From contig NZ_JAMXXN010000002.1 in assembly GCF_024129435.1 (NCBI RefSeq), positions 124,001 to 188,000 on the forward strand: DNA of 64,000 bases. Direction: 5' to 3'. This document shows, piece by piece, positions 38,782 through 48,959 of the stretch. Below the pieces are notes generated by a model. The model was not told the origin of the DNA. It ran no database searches and saw only the letters and a program-made list of their open reading frames with translations. A program made the position numbers and the translations under genes. The first letter of the stretch is position 1; each line of letters begins with the position of its first letter. This DNA comes from Acinetobacter lwoffii. Lineage in GTDB: Bacteria; Pseudomonadota; Gammaproteobacteria; Pseudomonadales; Moraxellaceae.

Positions 38782-39105
38782 GCCATTTTACTGAAATAAT
38801 AATGAGCAGGATGCGCTAATTATTTAACTATTAAATAATTTCTATCAAATCAAATACTCAAGATATATTCAGCAACAAAATAATACAGCAGAAATCCGGC
38901 CAGTTTGATTAATATACTCAGCCTGACGAATAGGGCGATGCCCTGACCTTTCCTGATTTTTTATGGCTCGAAATATGGATCGAATCTACATAATATCTAT
39001 AAAAAGCTGATTTTTAGTGGAGTTTATGCATTTCTTAGGTTTCACTCATGTTATAAATTGTTAAACTACGCCCAGCGATTTACCAGACTAGAGGTTTTCT
39101 TTCAC
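38782..39105. other. Divergent intergenic region rplU / ispB
   Basis: About 320 bases without a gene. The left part belongs to the rplU promoter. The rest is AT-rich. A TGTTATAAA element near 39050-39058 could serve as an extended -10 for ispB, but its exact promoter is not clear. No structured RNA recognised. Confidence 0.4.
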
Positions 39106-40083
39106 ATGACCATCGACTTTAAGCAAGACATTCTCGCGCCTGTTGCTAACGACTTTGCTGCGATGGACACATTCATTAATGAAGGAATTACCTCAAAAGT
39201 TGCATTAGTGATGGCTGTCAGCAAACATGTGGTAGAAGCGGGTGGCAAACGTATGCGCCCGATTATGTGCCTTTTGGCCGCCAAGGCGTGTGGTGCTGAA
39301 AATTTAGAACCGCACCGCAAACTGGCTGCAATCATTGAGATGCTGCATACCGCAACACTGGTGCATGATGATGTGGTGGATGAGTCTGGCCTGCGCCGTG
39401 GCCGCCCGACGGCCAATGCGACCTGGAATAACCAGACTGCGGTTTTAGTCGGTGACTTTCTGATTTCACGTGCTTTTGATTTGCTGGTCGATCTGAACAA
39501 CATGGTGTTGCTCAAAGATTTTTCGACCGGTACCTGTGAAATTGCTGAAGGTGAAGTCCTGCAACTGCAGTCCCAGCATCAGCCGGAAACCACTGAAGCG
39601 ACTTATTTGAATATTATTCATGGCAAGACCTCGCGCCTGTTTGAACTGGCCACCGAGGGTGCTGCCATTTTGTCGGATAAAGATGAATTCCGTCAGCCTT
39701 TAAAAACCTTTGCCGGACATTTCGGCAATGCTTTCCAGATTATTGATGACATTTTAGATTACACCTCCGACGCGGACACGCTCGGAAAAAATATCGGTGA
39801 TGATCTCATGGAAGGCAAGCCTACCCTGCCATTGATTGCGGCACTGAAAAACACCACCGGTGAGCAACATGAAATCATCCGTCGCAGTATTGCGACTGGC
39901 GGTACGGAACATCTGGAACAGGTCATTCAAATTGTCAATGAATCTGGTGCGCTGGATTATTGCCGTCAACGTGCTACAGAAGAAACTGAAATTGCAATTG
40001 ATGCCTTACAGGCATTACCTGACTCCGAATATCGTCAGGCCCTGATTAATCTGGCCAAACTGGCCCTACACCGAATTCAGTAA
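39106..40083 (+). CDS. ispB: Octaprenyl/polyprenyl diphosphate synthase
   Basis: Makes the long side chain of ubiquinone by trans-addition of isopentenyl units. 325 residues with both Asp-rich motifs: LVHDDVVDES (about 84-93) and IIDDILDYTSD (about 213-223). GGKRMRPIMCLLAAKA is the substrate loop. The ATG at 39106 is the family start; the frame from 39058 is unsupported. Chain length (eight or nine units) cannot be judged with confidence. Confidence 0.94.
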   Translation: MTIDFKQDILAPVANDFAAMDTFINEGITSKVALVMAVSKHVVEAGGKRMRPIMCLLAAKACGAENLEPHRKLAAIIEMLHTATLVHDDVVDESGLRRGRPTANATWNNQTAVLVGDFLISRAFDLLVDLNNMVLLKDFSTGTCEIAEGEVLQLQSQHQPETTEATYLNIIHGKTSRLFELATEGAAILSDKDEFRQPLKTFAGHFGNAFQIIDDILDYTSDADTLGKNIGDDLMEGKPTLPLIAALKNTTGEQHEIIRRSIATGGTEHLEQVIQIVNESGALDYCRQRATEETEIAIDALQALPDSEYRQALINLAKLALHRIQ

Positions 40084-40098
40084 CTTTTAAACTCGCCT

Positions 40099-42147
40099 AT
40101 GCATATTAATTTTCTAGATCTTTTTCAAAACATGCAACACCAGCTTGAACAACCTCGGGCGGTGCTGGATGAAAATCTTCTGATTGAACTGGTTGAAAGA
40201 ATCAGACCAGAAGACAGCAGAAATACCGAAGAGATCGAAGCGAAATTCAATGCATTTATCCGGGCTTTATTACTCACCCCGAATGCGGTTGCCACGCTTC
40301 AAACCTTTACCCTGCGGATCATTAACCGCTATAAACAAACCGGTCTGTTTTCCGATACCGGTATTTTATCTCTGGATGGGTTCTGGAACCAGCTGAATCA
40401 GCGCCTTGGCGCGCATGTCTTACCGCTGATTCCCGACCATCAGCAACTCCAGGAATTATTCCGCAAGGTTTTTTATCAGCGTACCGATAAATACTGGCTA
40501 GATTATTTTGATGAAGATGACTGGCAACGTTTATTTTCAGTCCTGAATCAGGAACATTCCAATCAGCCTGAAAAAACCCGAATTAAAGACCAACTGATCA
40601 AGGCATTGACCATTTTGTCTTACCGGATCAGTGGTATTGGTCTGCACCCTGAATTTATTAATGCCCAGCCTGAACTGATGGAATATGAATCTCCTTTTCT
40701 GGTGCAGAATCGTGAGATTAACGAGTTTATTCAGGAATATAAAAAGCGCTATAACACAGTCACCCTGGTCGATTCGATCACGCCCCCCGATGCATCACAA
40801 GCGCTGGTGATGCTGGAACAATGTCATGATGTCGTGGCCAAGATTCGCCGTTCTACCAAGCGGACTGGCGTCAGTGTCAGCCTGACTTATATGCTGGCAC
40901 TGCTAGAACAGTGTCTGGAACGGGTCGAAATCCTGCTCAATATGGTCATGGATGACGATGATCTGCGTTATCAATCCATTGGCCTATTTATGGCGGACAT
41001 TACTGAAGCAATTTATAGCGAACGCAGTGTACGGGCTCTGCTGGCCACCAATAGTGAACTTTTGGCTTTACAGGTAACTGAAAATGCCAGCAAGACCGGT
41101 GAGCATTATGTGAGTACCGACAAACAAGGCTTTCTGGCCATGTATAAATCGGCTGCAGGTGCTGGTGCCATCATCGCGACGATGGCCACCTTAAAAGTTC
41201 TGATGACACGCCTCACCATGGCCCCTTTGATGCAGGCCTTTAGCTATAGCATGAACTATTCGCTAGGTTTTATGCTGATTCATGTCCTGCATTTTACCGT
41301 AGCGACCAAACAGCCGGCGATGACTGCTGCCGCACTGGCGGCTACCGTACAGCAGCGTAAAGGCTCGAAAATGGCTCAGATTGCCGAGCTGGCCGCGCTG
41401 ATTGTAAATATCATCCGCACCCAGTTTGTCGCCATTTTGGGCAATATTTCTATTGCAATTCCCGTAGCAGCATTGATTACCCTGCTGTGGGATTTTGCGC
41501 TGCATGAACCTTTAATGAATCATGCCAAGGCTGCCAAAACCCTGCATGACCTGAATCCGTTTACTTCATTGGCGATTCCACATGCAGCGATTGCCGGAGT
41601 ATGTTTATTCCTGTCCGGATTATTGGCCGGTTATTTTGACAATATGGCCGTTTATCGCAAAGTCGGCCCGCGACTGAAAGCCCATGTGCGTTTATCGCAG
41701 CTGATGGGGCAAGAGCGTCTTTACCGTTTTGCTGACTATATTGAACGTAATCTGGGTGCACTGGCGGGTAATTTTATTTTCGGGATCATGCTCGGCAGTA
41801 TGGGCACCATTGGTTTTATTCTCGGTCTGCCACTGGATATTCGCCATATCGCCTTTGCCTCTGCCAACTTTATTCAGGGTCTAATTACGATCAATGGTCC
41901 CGATATCGGCTTGATCGTAGTGTCTTTTCTGGGTGTGTTACTCATTGGCCTGACCAACTTGTTTGTCAGTTTCACTCTGACGATTATTGTAGCCTTACGC
42001 GCACGCCGGGTGCGTTTTGAACAGTGGAAACCTTTGGCAAAACTGGTCATGACGCACTTCCTGACCCGACCTAGTGATTTCTTCTGGCCACCCAAGCAAA
42101 GCATTGAAATTGACGAAAATCATACATCGACAAAAACTCAAAACTGA
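40099..42147 (+). CDS. Gcr/COG4389 'site-specific recombinase' family membrane protein
   Basis: 682 residues. The N-terminal 340 residues are soluble and helical (NLLIELVERIRPEDSRN, then HVLPLIPDHQQLQELFRKVF). The second half has about eight membrane helices (e.g. PLMQAFSYSMNYSLGFMLIHVL, LIVVSFLGVLLIGLTNLFV). It matches the family annotated as site-specific recombinase Gcr, but no recombinase catalytic motif is visible and the topology is that of an integral membrane protein. Role unknown. It starts 16 bases after ispB and is likely co-transcribed. Confidence 0.83.
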   Translation: MHINFLDLFQNMQHQLEQPRAVLDENLLIELVERIRPEDSRNTEEIEAKFNAFIRALLLTPNAVATLQTFTLRIINRYKQTGLFSDTGILSLDGFWNQLNQRLGAHVLPLIPDHQQLQELFRKVFYQRTDKYWLDYFDEDDWQRLFSVLNQEHSNQPEKTRIKDQLIKALTILSYRISGIGLHPEFINAQPELMEYESPFLVQNREINEFIQEYKKRYNTVTLVDSITPPDASQALVMLEQCHDVVAKIRRSTKRTGVSVSLTYMLALLEQCLERVEILLNMVMDDDDLRYQSIGLFMADITEAIYSERSVRALLATNSELLALQVTENASKTGEHYVSTDKQGFLAMYKSAAGAGAIIATMATLKVLMTRLTMAPLMQAFSYSMNYSLGFMLIHVLHFTVATKQPAMTAAALAATVQQRKGSKMAQIAELAALIVNIIRTQFVAILGNISIAIPVAALITLLWDFALHEPLMNHAKAAKTLHDLNPFTSLAIPHAAIAGVCLFLSGLLAGYFDNMAVYRKVGPRLKAHVRLSQLMGQERLYRFADYIERNLGALAGNFIFGIMLGSMGTIGFILGLPLDIRHIAFASANFIQGLITINGPDIGLIVVSFLGVLLIGLTNLFVSFTLTIIVALRARRVRFEQWKPLAKLVMTHFLTRPSDFFWPPKQSIEIDENHTSTKTQN

Positions 42148-42299
42148 GATAATTACACTATATTTAGCAACAAATTCCTTACGAAAAAAATGGAATTCGC
42201 ATAAAATACGCACACTTGAAAAAAAGTGTACTGACAAGTACACTTTGGTTCAGACAATTGGCCGATCTGCGAACGGTTAAAAGGACAAGGATTTTTGGC

Positions 42300-42902
42300 A
42301 TGCATTACTTGTTACTTTTTGTCGGTATTTTATTTTTAATTTTCAGTGTGTTGATCCTGAATATTCCCGCTTTAAACGAGCTCGACTTGCAAGCTGTGGA
42401 ATGGATGAGTCTGTATCGCACCGAGTTTTGGAATCAAATTACTCAGTCCTTATCCTTAATAGGTGGCATGCCATTTGTATTATTTTTATCCACGCTATGG
42501 TGTATTGCATTGCTGTGGTATAAAAAGTATACAAACGCAATTTTTATATGTATCGGAATTATCGGAGGAATTCTCCTAGCTTGGCTGTTGAAATTTGCAA
42601 TTGCCCGACCCCGACCACCAGAATCCTTGCATCTGGTTGAAAGCTTTGGAAGTTCCTTTCCAAGTGCCCATAGTCTATATGCGGCCTGTCTGGCTTGTCT
42701 GGCAATTTACATCCATCGGCAACATTCCCGTTATACCCTCATCGTGATCGGTGCAGTGGTATGGATGCTGATGATGGGGATCTCAAGAGTTTATCTGGGC
42801 GTACATTTTCCTTCAGATGTCATATCCGGCTGGAGTATCAGTTTTATTTGGATTTCGTTGTGGTATATGGTCTGGATCAGATATTGCGCGGCTCACAAAT
42901 AA
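42300..42902 (+). CDS. PAP2-family phosphatase
   Basis: 200 residues, six membrane helices. All three phosphatase signatures are present: KFAIARPRPPE (Kx6RP), SFPSAHSLYA (PSxH) and SRVYLGVHFPSDVISG (SRxxxGxHxxxD). It dephosphorylates lipid phosphates such as undecaprenyl pyrophosphate or phosphatidate; the substrate is unknown. The ATG at 42300 has AAGG 10 bases upstream; the earlier start at 42216 is unsupported. It ends 36 bases before adeI. Confidence 0.92.
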   Translation: MHYLLLFVGILFLIFSVLILNIPALNELDLQAVEWMSLYRTEFWNQITQSLSLIGGMPFVLFLSTLWCIALLWYKKYTNAIFICIGIIGGILLAWLLKFAIARPRPPESLHLVESFGSSFPSAHSLYAACLACLAIYIHRQHSRYTLIVIGAVVWMLMMGISRVYLGVHFPSDVISGWSISFIWISLWYMVWIRYCAAHK

Positions 42903-42938
42903 GAAAATTTAGATATAAATCTAATTAGAGGTGGAATA

Positions 42939-44201
42939 ATGATGTCTGCAAAGCTTTGGGCACCTGCCCTGACTGCTTGCGCATTGGCAACAAGTCTTGC
43001 ACTTGTTGGTTGTAGCAAAGATCCTAAAGAGGGCCAGCAAGCTGGTGCTCAACAACAAATGCCACCGACTGAAGTCGGTGTTCTTGTTGCACAACCGCAA
43101 AGTGTAGAGCAGTCTGTAGAGCTCTCAGGTCGTACAACAGCATTTGAAATTTCAGACGTACGTCCACAAGCCAGTGGCGTGGTGCTTAAACGCTTGTTCA
43201 CGGAAGGCAGCTATGTGCGTGAAGGTCAGGCCTTATATGAAATCGATTCAAGCACCAACCGCACTACAGTAGACAATGCCCGTGCAGCGATTGCCCGTGC
43301 TGAAGCCAATCTGGGCGTATTGCGTGTGAAGGAAGGCCGTTACCGTCAACTGGTCGGTACCAATGCCATTTCCAAACAGGAATATGATGACATCGCGGCA
43401 CAGGTCAAACTGGCTGAAGCTGATTTGAATGCCAATCGCGCAACTTTGCGTAATGCAGAAATCAACTTGGGCTATTCGACTGTACGCGCGCCGATTTCAG
43501 GCCAGACCAACCGTTCGTCTGTGACGGCGGGTGCTTTGGTAACAGCGAATCAGCCAGAGCCATTGGTAACGATTCAGCGTCTAGATCCCATCTATGTAGA
43601 TATCAACCAGTCAAGTGCCGAGCTTTTACGTTTACGTCAACAGCTTAATCAAGGCAGCTTGAACAGCTCTAACAATACCAAAGTCAAGTTAAAGCTTGAA
43701 GATGGCAGTATCTACCCGGTTGAAGGCCGTCTTGCATTCTCTGATGCTAGCGTGAACCCGGAAACAGGTACCGTGACTTTACGTGCGGTATTCCCGAACA
43801 AAAATCATCTGCTTCTTCCAGGTATGTTTGCCACTGCGCAAATCGTACAGGGTGAAGTACCGAATGCGTTCCTGATTCCGCAAGCAGCTTTGACCCGTAC
43901 CCCAACAGGTCAGGCGATGGCGATGCTGGTCGGTGCTGACAATAAAGTGACGCCACGTCCAGTGACTACCGTTGGTTCCCAAGGCAGCAACTGGATTGTG
44001 ACCGAAGGTCTGAATCCAGGTGATAAAGTGATTGTGGATGGTATTGCGAAAGTAAAACCTGAACAGCAAGTTGTACCAAAACCTTATCAACCTCAAGCTG
44101 CTGCGCCACAAGGTGCTGCACCGCAACAGCCTGCAGCGAGCGAGAAAAAGGCAGATGATGCTAAAGAGAAACCTGAACAAAAACCTGCTGCAAATGCATA
44201 A
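42939..44201 (+). CDS. adeI: RND efflux periplasmic adaptor AdeI
   Basis: Membrane fusion protein of the AdeIJK tripartite pump. 420 residues. Lipobox ALVGC gives an inner-membrane-anchored lipoprotein. The barrel-sandwich and hairpin domains follow (SGRTTAFEISDVRPQASGVV, TVDNARAAIARAEANLGVLR). The C-terminal tail is Ala/Gln/Pro/Lys-rich. AGAGGTGG precedes two adjacent ATGs. It sits 36 bases after the PAP2 gene and 13 before adeJ. No local regulator gene is visible; the known controller in Acinetobacter, AdeN, is unlinked. Confidence 0.93.
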   Translation: MMSAKLWAPALTACALATSLALVGCSKDPKEGQQAGAQQQMPPTEVGVLVAQPQSVEQSVELSGRTTAFEISDVRPQASGVVLKRLFTEGSYVREGQALYEIDSSTNRTTVDNARAAIARAEANLGVLRVKEGRYRQLVGTNAISKQEYDDIAAQVKLAEADLNANRATLRNAEINLGYSTVRAPISGQTNRSSVTAGALVTANQPEPLVTIQRLDPIYVDINQSSAELLRLRQQLNQGSLNSSNNTKVKLKLEDGSIYPVEGRLAFSDASVNPETGTVTLRAVFPNKNHLLLPGMFATAQIVQGEVPNAFLIPQAALTRTPTGQAMAMLVGADNKVTPRPVTTVGSQGSNWIVTEGLNPGDKVIVDGIAKVKPEQQVVPKPYQPQAAAPQGAAPQQPAASEKKADDAKEKPEQKPAANA

Positions 44202-44214
44202 GGAGTAATGGTTC

Positions 44215-47200
44215 ATGGCTCAATTCTTTATTCATCGCCCGATTTTCGCTTGGGTGATTGCATTGGTCATTATGCTGGCGGGTATTTTAACCATCAGCAA
44301 AATGCCGATTGCACAATATCCAACCATCGCACCACCGACCGTCACCATTTCTGCGACTTATCCGGGTGCATCTGCTGAAACTGTTGAAAATACAGTGACC
44401 CAGATCATCGAGCAGCAAATGAACGGTATGGATGGCTTGCGCTATATCTCGTCTAACAGTGCGGGTAATGGTTCTTCGTCTATTTCCTTAAACTTTGACC
44501 AGGGTGTCGATCCTGATATCGCACAGGTTCAGGTTCAAAACAAATTACAGTCTGCGACTGCCCTGCTGCCTGAAGATGTACAGCGTCAGGGTGTGCGGGT
44601 GACCAAATCGGGTGCCAGCTTCCTGCAAGTTTTGGCATTCTATTCGCCTAATAGCAGCCTGACCGCAGATGACATCAAAGACTATGTTAACTCGAATATT
44701 GCTGAGCCTTTAAGCCGTGTGGCCGGGGTCGGTGAAGTTCAGGTCTTTGGTGGTTCTTATGCGATGCGTATCTGGCTGGATCCAGCCAAGATGGCCAGCC
44801 TGCAAGTAACGCCAAGTGATATTGCTACTGCAATCCGTACCCAGAATGCACAGGTTGCGGTAGGTCAGTTGGGTGGTGCGCCTGCAGTTCAAGGACAAGT
44901 GTTAAATGCGACGGTAACGGCTCAAAGTCTGTTACAAACGCCGGAACAGTTCAGCAATATCTTCCTGAAAAATGCCACTTCTGGTGCACAGGTTCGCTTA
45001 GGTGATGTTGCACGAGTTGAACTTGGTGCAGATAACTATCAGTTCGATTCTAAATTTAATGGCAAACCGGCTGGTGGTGTAGCTATTAAGCTCGCGACTG
45101 GCGCCAATGCCCTGGATACCGCACAAGCAGTTGAAGAGCGTTTAAAACAGTTACGTCCAAACTATCCACAAGGCATGGTCGACCAACTGGCGTTTGACAC
45201 CACACCATTTATTGAACTGTCGATTAAGAGTGTAGTTAAAACCTTGATCGAAGCGATTATTCTGGTGTTCCTGGTGATGTTCCTGTTCCTGCAGAACTGG
45301 CGTGCCACCATCATTCCAACCATGGCGGTTCCAGTCGTCGTATTGGGTACTTTTGCCGTCATTAACATCTTTGGCTTCTCGATTAATACCCTGACCATGT
45401 TTGCCATGGTATTGGCGATTGGTCTTCTGGTCGATGACGCGATTGTTGTGGTCGAGAACGTCGAACGGGTCATGGTGGAAGAACATCTGGATCCGGTTGC
45501 TGCAACTGAAAAATCGATGAAACAGATTTCTGGCGCATTGATTGGTATTACCTCGGTGCTGTCGGCAGTATTCGTTCCAATGGCTTTCTTCGGTGGAACC
45601 ACCGGGGTCATTTATCGCCAGTTCTCGATTACGCTGGTAACAGCGATGGTCTTGTCACTGGTGGTTGCCTTAACCTTTACTCCTGCCCTGTGTGCGACCC
45701 TGCTGAAACAGCATGATCCGAACAAGCCGGAAAGTAATGGTATTTTTGCGCGTTTCTTCCGCTGGTTTAATAGCAGTTTTGACAAGGTCTCTGTGAAATA
45801 TCAGGGCGGCGTCAACCGCATGACCCACAGCAAGATTTTCTCTGGTGTGGTGTATGCCGTGGTACTGGGTATTATTGTGCTGTTGTTCCAGAAACTGCCT
45901 TCTTCGTTCCTACCGGATGAAGACCAGGGCGTGGTCATGACGCTGGTTCAGTTACCGCCAAATGCAACTTTGGAACGTACCGACAAAGTGGTCAGCACTA
46001 TGACCAACTATTTCTTAGAAAGCGAGAAAGAGCATGTCGAGTCTGTCTTTAGTGTGGCAGGTTTCTCCTTCACGGGTGTTGGACAAAACGCAGGTCTGGC
46101 ATTTATTAAACTGAAAGACTGGTCAGAGCGTCACAGTCCGGAATCTCAAGTCGGTGCCATTATTCAACGTGGTATGGCGCTAAACATGATTATCAAAGAT
46201 GCGTCTTACATCATGCCACTGCAATTACCTGCAATGCCTGAACTGGGTGTGTCGGCTGGCTTTAACTTACAGCTCAAAGCTGCAAGTGGTCAAAGTCATG
46301 ACCAGCTCCTGGCAGCACGTAATACGATTCTCGGTCTAGCAGCACAAGACTCGCGTCTGGCAGGCGTACGTCCAAACGGTCAGGAAGATACTCCTCAGTA
46401 CCGTGTCATTGTGGATCATGCGCAAGCAGGTGCACTGGGTGTCAGCGTTGCCGAAATTAACAGCACCATGGGTATTGCTTGGGGCGGTTCATATATCAAT
46501 GATTTCATTGATCGTGGTCGTGTCAAGAAAGTCTATGTTCAGGGTGAAGCTGGCTCGCGGATGATGCCGGAAGATCTGGATCAATGGTATGTGCGTAATA
46601 ATCGCGGTGAAATGGTGCCATTCTCGGCATTTGCCACAGGCGAATGGACCTACGGTTCTCCACGTCTTGAGCGTTATAACGGCGTATCGTCCATGAACAT
46701 TCAGGGTACACCTGCTCCGGGTATCAGCTCGGGCGATGCGATGGTGGCCATGGAAGAAATTGTAGCGAAGTTACCAGAAATGGGCTTGCAAGGTTTCGAT
46801 TTCGAATGGACAGGTCTATCTTTGGAAGAGCGTGAATCTGGTGCGCAAGCTCCGTTCCTGTATGCCTTGTCACTGCTGATTGTCTTCCTGTGTCTGGCAG
46901 CCCTGTATGAAAGCTGGTCGATTCCGTTCTCGGTTCTACTGGTGGTGCCATTGGGTATTTTCGGTGCATTATTACTCACCTTTGGTGGAATGGTGCTGCT
47001 GCAAAATCCAAACCTGTCGAATAACATTTACTTCCAGGTAGCGATTATTGCCGTGATTGGTCTTTCTGCGAAAAACGCGATCTTGATTGTCGAGTTTGCG
47101 AAAGAATTGCAGGAACAAGGTGAAGAGTTATTTGAAGCGACCTTGCATGCGGCAAAAATGCGTTTACGTCCAATTATCATGACCACATTGGCCTTTGGTT

Positions 47201-47391
47201 TTGGTGTATTACCGCTTGCCCTGGCTTCAGGTGCAGGTGCAGGTAGCCAGCACTCAGTCGGTTATGGTGTACTCGGCGGCGTGATCAGCTCGACCTTGTT
47301 AGGTATCTTCTTTATCCCGGTATTCTACGTGTGGATTCGAAGTGTCTTTAAATACAAACCAAAACAACAAAATCAGGAGTATAAGTCGTAA
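44215..47391 (+). CDS. adeJ: RND efflux pump inner-membrane transporter AdeJ
   Basis: 1058 residues, the HAE1 length of AdeJ/AcrB. The N-terminal FFIHRPIFAWVIALVIMLAGIL is followed by 12 membrane helices with two large periplasmic loops. The proton-relay Asp pair is in AIGLLVDDAIVVVENVERV. Broad substrate efflux (beta-lactams, tetracyclines, fluoroquinolones, chloramphenicol) is known for AdeIJK of Acinetobacter. The adeJ stop overlaps the adeK start by one base (TAATG). Confidence 0.95.
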   Translation: MAQFFIHRPIFAWVIALVIMLAGILTISKMPIAQYPTIAPPTVTISATYPGASAETVENTVTQIIEQQMNGMDGLRYISSNSAGNGSSSISLNFDQGVDPDIAQVQVQNKLQSATALLPEDVQRQGVRVTKSGASFLQVLAFYSPNSSLTADDIKDYVNSNIAEPLSRVAGVGEVQVFGGSYAMRIWLDPAKMASLQVTPSDIATAIRTQNAQVAVGQLGGAPAVQGQVLNATVTAQSLLQTPEQFSNIFLKNATSGAQVRLGDVARVELGADNYQFDSKFNGKPAGGVAIKLATGANALDTAQAVEERLKQLRPNYPQGMVDQLAFDTTPFIELSIKSVVKTLIEAIILVFLVMFLFLQNWRATIIPTMAVPVVVLGTFAVINIFGFSINTLTMFAMVLAIGLLVDDAIVVVENVERVMVEEHLDPVAATEKSMKQISGALIGITSVLSAVFVPMAFFGGTTGVIYRQFSITLVTAMVLSLVVALTFTPALCATLLKQHDPNKPESNGIFARFFRWFNSSFDKVSVKYQGGVNRMTHSKIFSGVVYAVVLGIIVLLFQKLPSSFLPDEDQGVVMTLVQLPPNATLERTDKVVSTMTNYFLESEKEHVESVFSVAGFSFTGVGQNAGLAFIKLKDWSERHSPESQVGAIIQRGMALNMIIKDASYIMPLQLPAMPELGVSAGFNLQLKAASGQSHDQLLAARNTILGLAAQDSRLAGVRPNGQEDTPQYRVIVDHAQAGALGVSVAEINSTMGIAWGGSYINDFIDRGRVKKVYVQGEAGSRMMPEDLDQWYVRNNRGEMVPFSAFATGEWTYGSPRLERYNGVSSMNIQGTPAPGISSGDAMVAMEEIVAKLPEMGLQGFDFEWTGLSLEERESGAQAPFLYALSLLIVFLCLAALYESWSIPFSVLLVVPLGIFGALLLTFGGMVLLQNPNLSNNIYFQVAIIAVIGLSAKNAILIVEFAKELQEQGEELFEATLHAAKMRLRPIIMTTLAFGFGVLPLALASGAGAGSQHSVGYGVLGGVISSTLLGIFFIPVFYVWIRSVFKYKPKQQNQEYKS

Positions 47392-48857
47392 TGCAAAATG
47401 TATGGTCTATTACAGGTCGTAGCATTGCGGTATCTGCCCTTGCGCTTGCTTTGACGGCCTGTCAAAGCATGCGCAGTCCAGAGCCGGTTGCGCAGGCAGA
47501 TATCCCGAGCAGCTATACCAATGCGTCTGGTACTTCTGTAGCAGAACAGGGTTATAAAAACTTTTTTGCCGATCAGCGCCTGTTACAGGTGCTGGATCTG
47601 GCATTAAACAATAACCGTGATTTGCGTATTGCTGCCCTCAATATTCAACGAGCTCAGCAACAGTATCAGATTACTGAAAACAACCAGTTACCGACGATCG
47701 GTGCCAGTGGTAGCGTATTACGCCAGGACACCATGAATTCCCAGAATCGTGGTGCAGTGACGACTTATAATGTCGGACTGGGTGTAACTGCGTATGAACT
47801 GGATTTTTGGGGACGTGTCCGCAGCTTGCGTGACAATGCGCTAGATAACTTCTTAGCGACCCAAAGTGCTCGAGATGCGACGCAAATTGCCTTGATTGGT
47901 CAGGTGTCTCAGGCTTGGCTCAGCTATTCGTTTGCCAATGCCAATCTGGCTTTGGCTGAACAAACACTAAAAGCTCAGCTTGAATCTTTCAATCTGAACA
48001 AGAAACGTTTTGATGTCGGGATTGATAGCGAGCTTCCAGTGCGTCAGGCGCAAATCTCGGTTGAAACAGCACGTAATGATGTTGCGAATTACCGCACTCA
48101 GGTAGCACAGGCACAAAACCTGTTAAACCTGCTGGTCGGTCAGCAAGTGCCTGCGAATTTATTACCAGCACAACGCGTGACCCGCATCACTTCAAATACT
48201 GCATTGGGTTCAGGCTTGCCAAGTGATCTATTGGTTAACCGTCCAGATGTTCGTGCAGCAGAATACCGCCTGTCTGCGGCAGGTGCCAATATTGCGGCAG
48301 CACGTGCGCGTCTGTTCCCGACAATTAGTCTGACCGGTTCAGCAGGTTATGCCTCTACTGATTTAGGCGACCTGTTTAAATCAGGTAGTTTTGCCTGGTC
48401 ATTTGGTCCGAGTCTGGATATTCCAATTTTTGATTGGGGTACCCGTCAGGCCAATATCCGTATTTCTGAAACCGATCAGCAAATTGCCTTGTCAGATTAC
48501 GAAAAGTCGATTCAGACTGCTTTCCGTGAAGTGAATGATGCTTTGGCGGTACGTCAGAATATTGGTGATCGTCTTGCAGCTCAGCGCCGTCTGGTCGAAG
48601 CAACCAACACCACCTATCGCTTGTCGCAGGCACGTTTCCGCGCCGGGATTGACAGCTATCTGACTGTACTGGATGCACAGCGTGCGTCTTATGCAGCAGA
48701 ACAAGGTTTGTTATTGCTTGAACAGGCCAATCTGAACAATCAGGTTGAAGTCTACAAAACCCTGGGGGGCGGCTTGAAAGTCAATACGACGGATACCTTG
48801 CCGAATACACCGCCTGTATCTGAACAGCGCCGTGCGGCAGAACAACCAGCGCAATAA
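47391..48857 (+). CDS. adeK: RND efflux outer-membrane channel AdeK
   Basis: 488 residues, NodT/OprM-type outer-membrane factor. The signal peptide ends in the lipobox LTACQS. The TolC-like coiled repeats are clear: LDLALNNNRDLRIAALNI, and a second copy with DYEKSIQTAFREVNDALAVRQN. The C-terminus is Pro/Ala/Gln-rich. It is the last gene of the adeIJK operon, followed by a terminator. Confidence 0.94.
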   Translation: MQNVWSITGRSIAVSALALALTACQSMRSPEPVAQADIPSSYTNASGTSVAEQGYKNFFADQRLLQVLDLALNNNRDLRIAALNIQRAQQQYQITENNQLPTIGASGSVLRQDTMNSQNRGAVTTYNVGLGVTAYELDFWGRVRSLRDNALDNFLATQSARDATQIALIGQVSQAWLSYSFANANLALAEQTLKAQLESFNLNKKRFDVGIDSELPVRQAQISVETARNDVANYRTQVAQAQNLLNLLVGQQVPANLLPAQRVTRITSNTALGSGLPSDLLVNRPDVRAAEYRLSAAGANIAAARARLFPTISLTGSAGYASTDLGDLFKSGSFAWSFGPSLDIPIFDWGTRQANIRISETDQQIALSDYEKSIQTAFREVNDALAVRQNIGDRLAAQRRLVEATNTTYRLSQARFRAGIDSYLTVLDAQRASYAAEQGLLLLEQANLNNQVEVYKTLGGGLKVNTTDTLPNTPPVSEQRRAAEQPAQ

Positions 48858-48875
48858 ATTCCAGACAGATCAGGA

Positions 48876-48904
48876 AAAGCTCACTTCGGTGGGCTTTTTT
48901 TTAT
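48876..48904 (+). terminator. adeIJK terminator
   Basis: AAGCTCAC pairs with GTGGGCTT (one G-T wobble) around TTCG, then seven to eight T. Confidence 0.85.
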
Positions 48905-48959
48905 TGCATTTTCGAGGCAGTTTTCCTATTGTCATAGTCCAGCAATTTATTTAGAAAAC

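Noticed and set aside
40099..42147. Mobile element suggested by the recombinase name
   Set aside because: No terminal repeats, attachment site, integrase motif or composition shift; it is a membrane protein in a housekeeping context.
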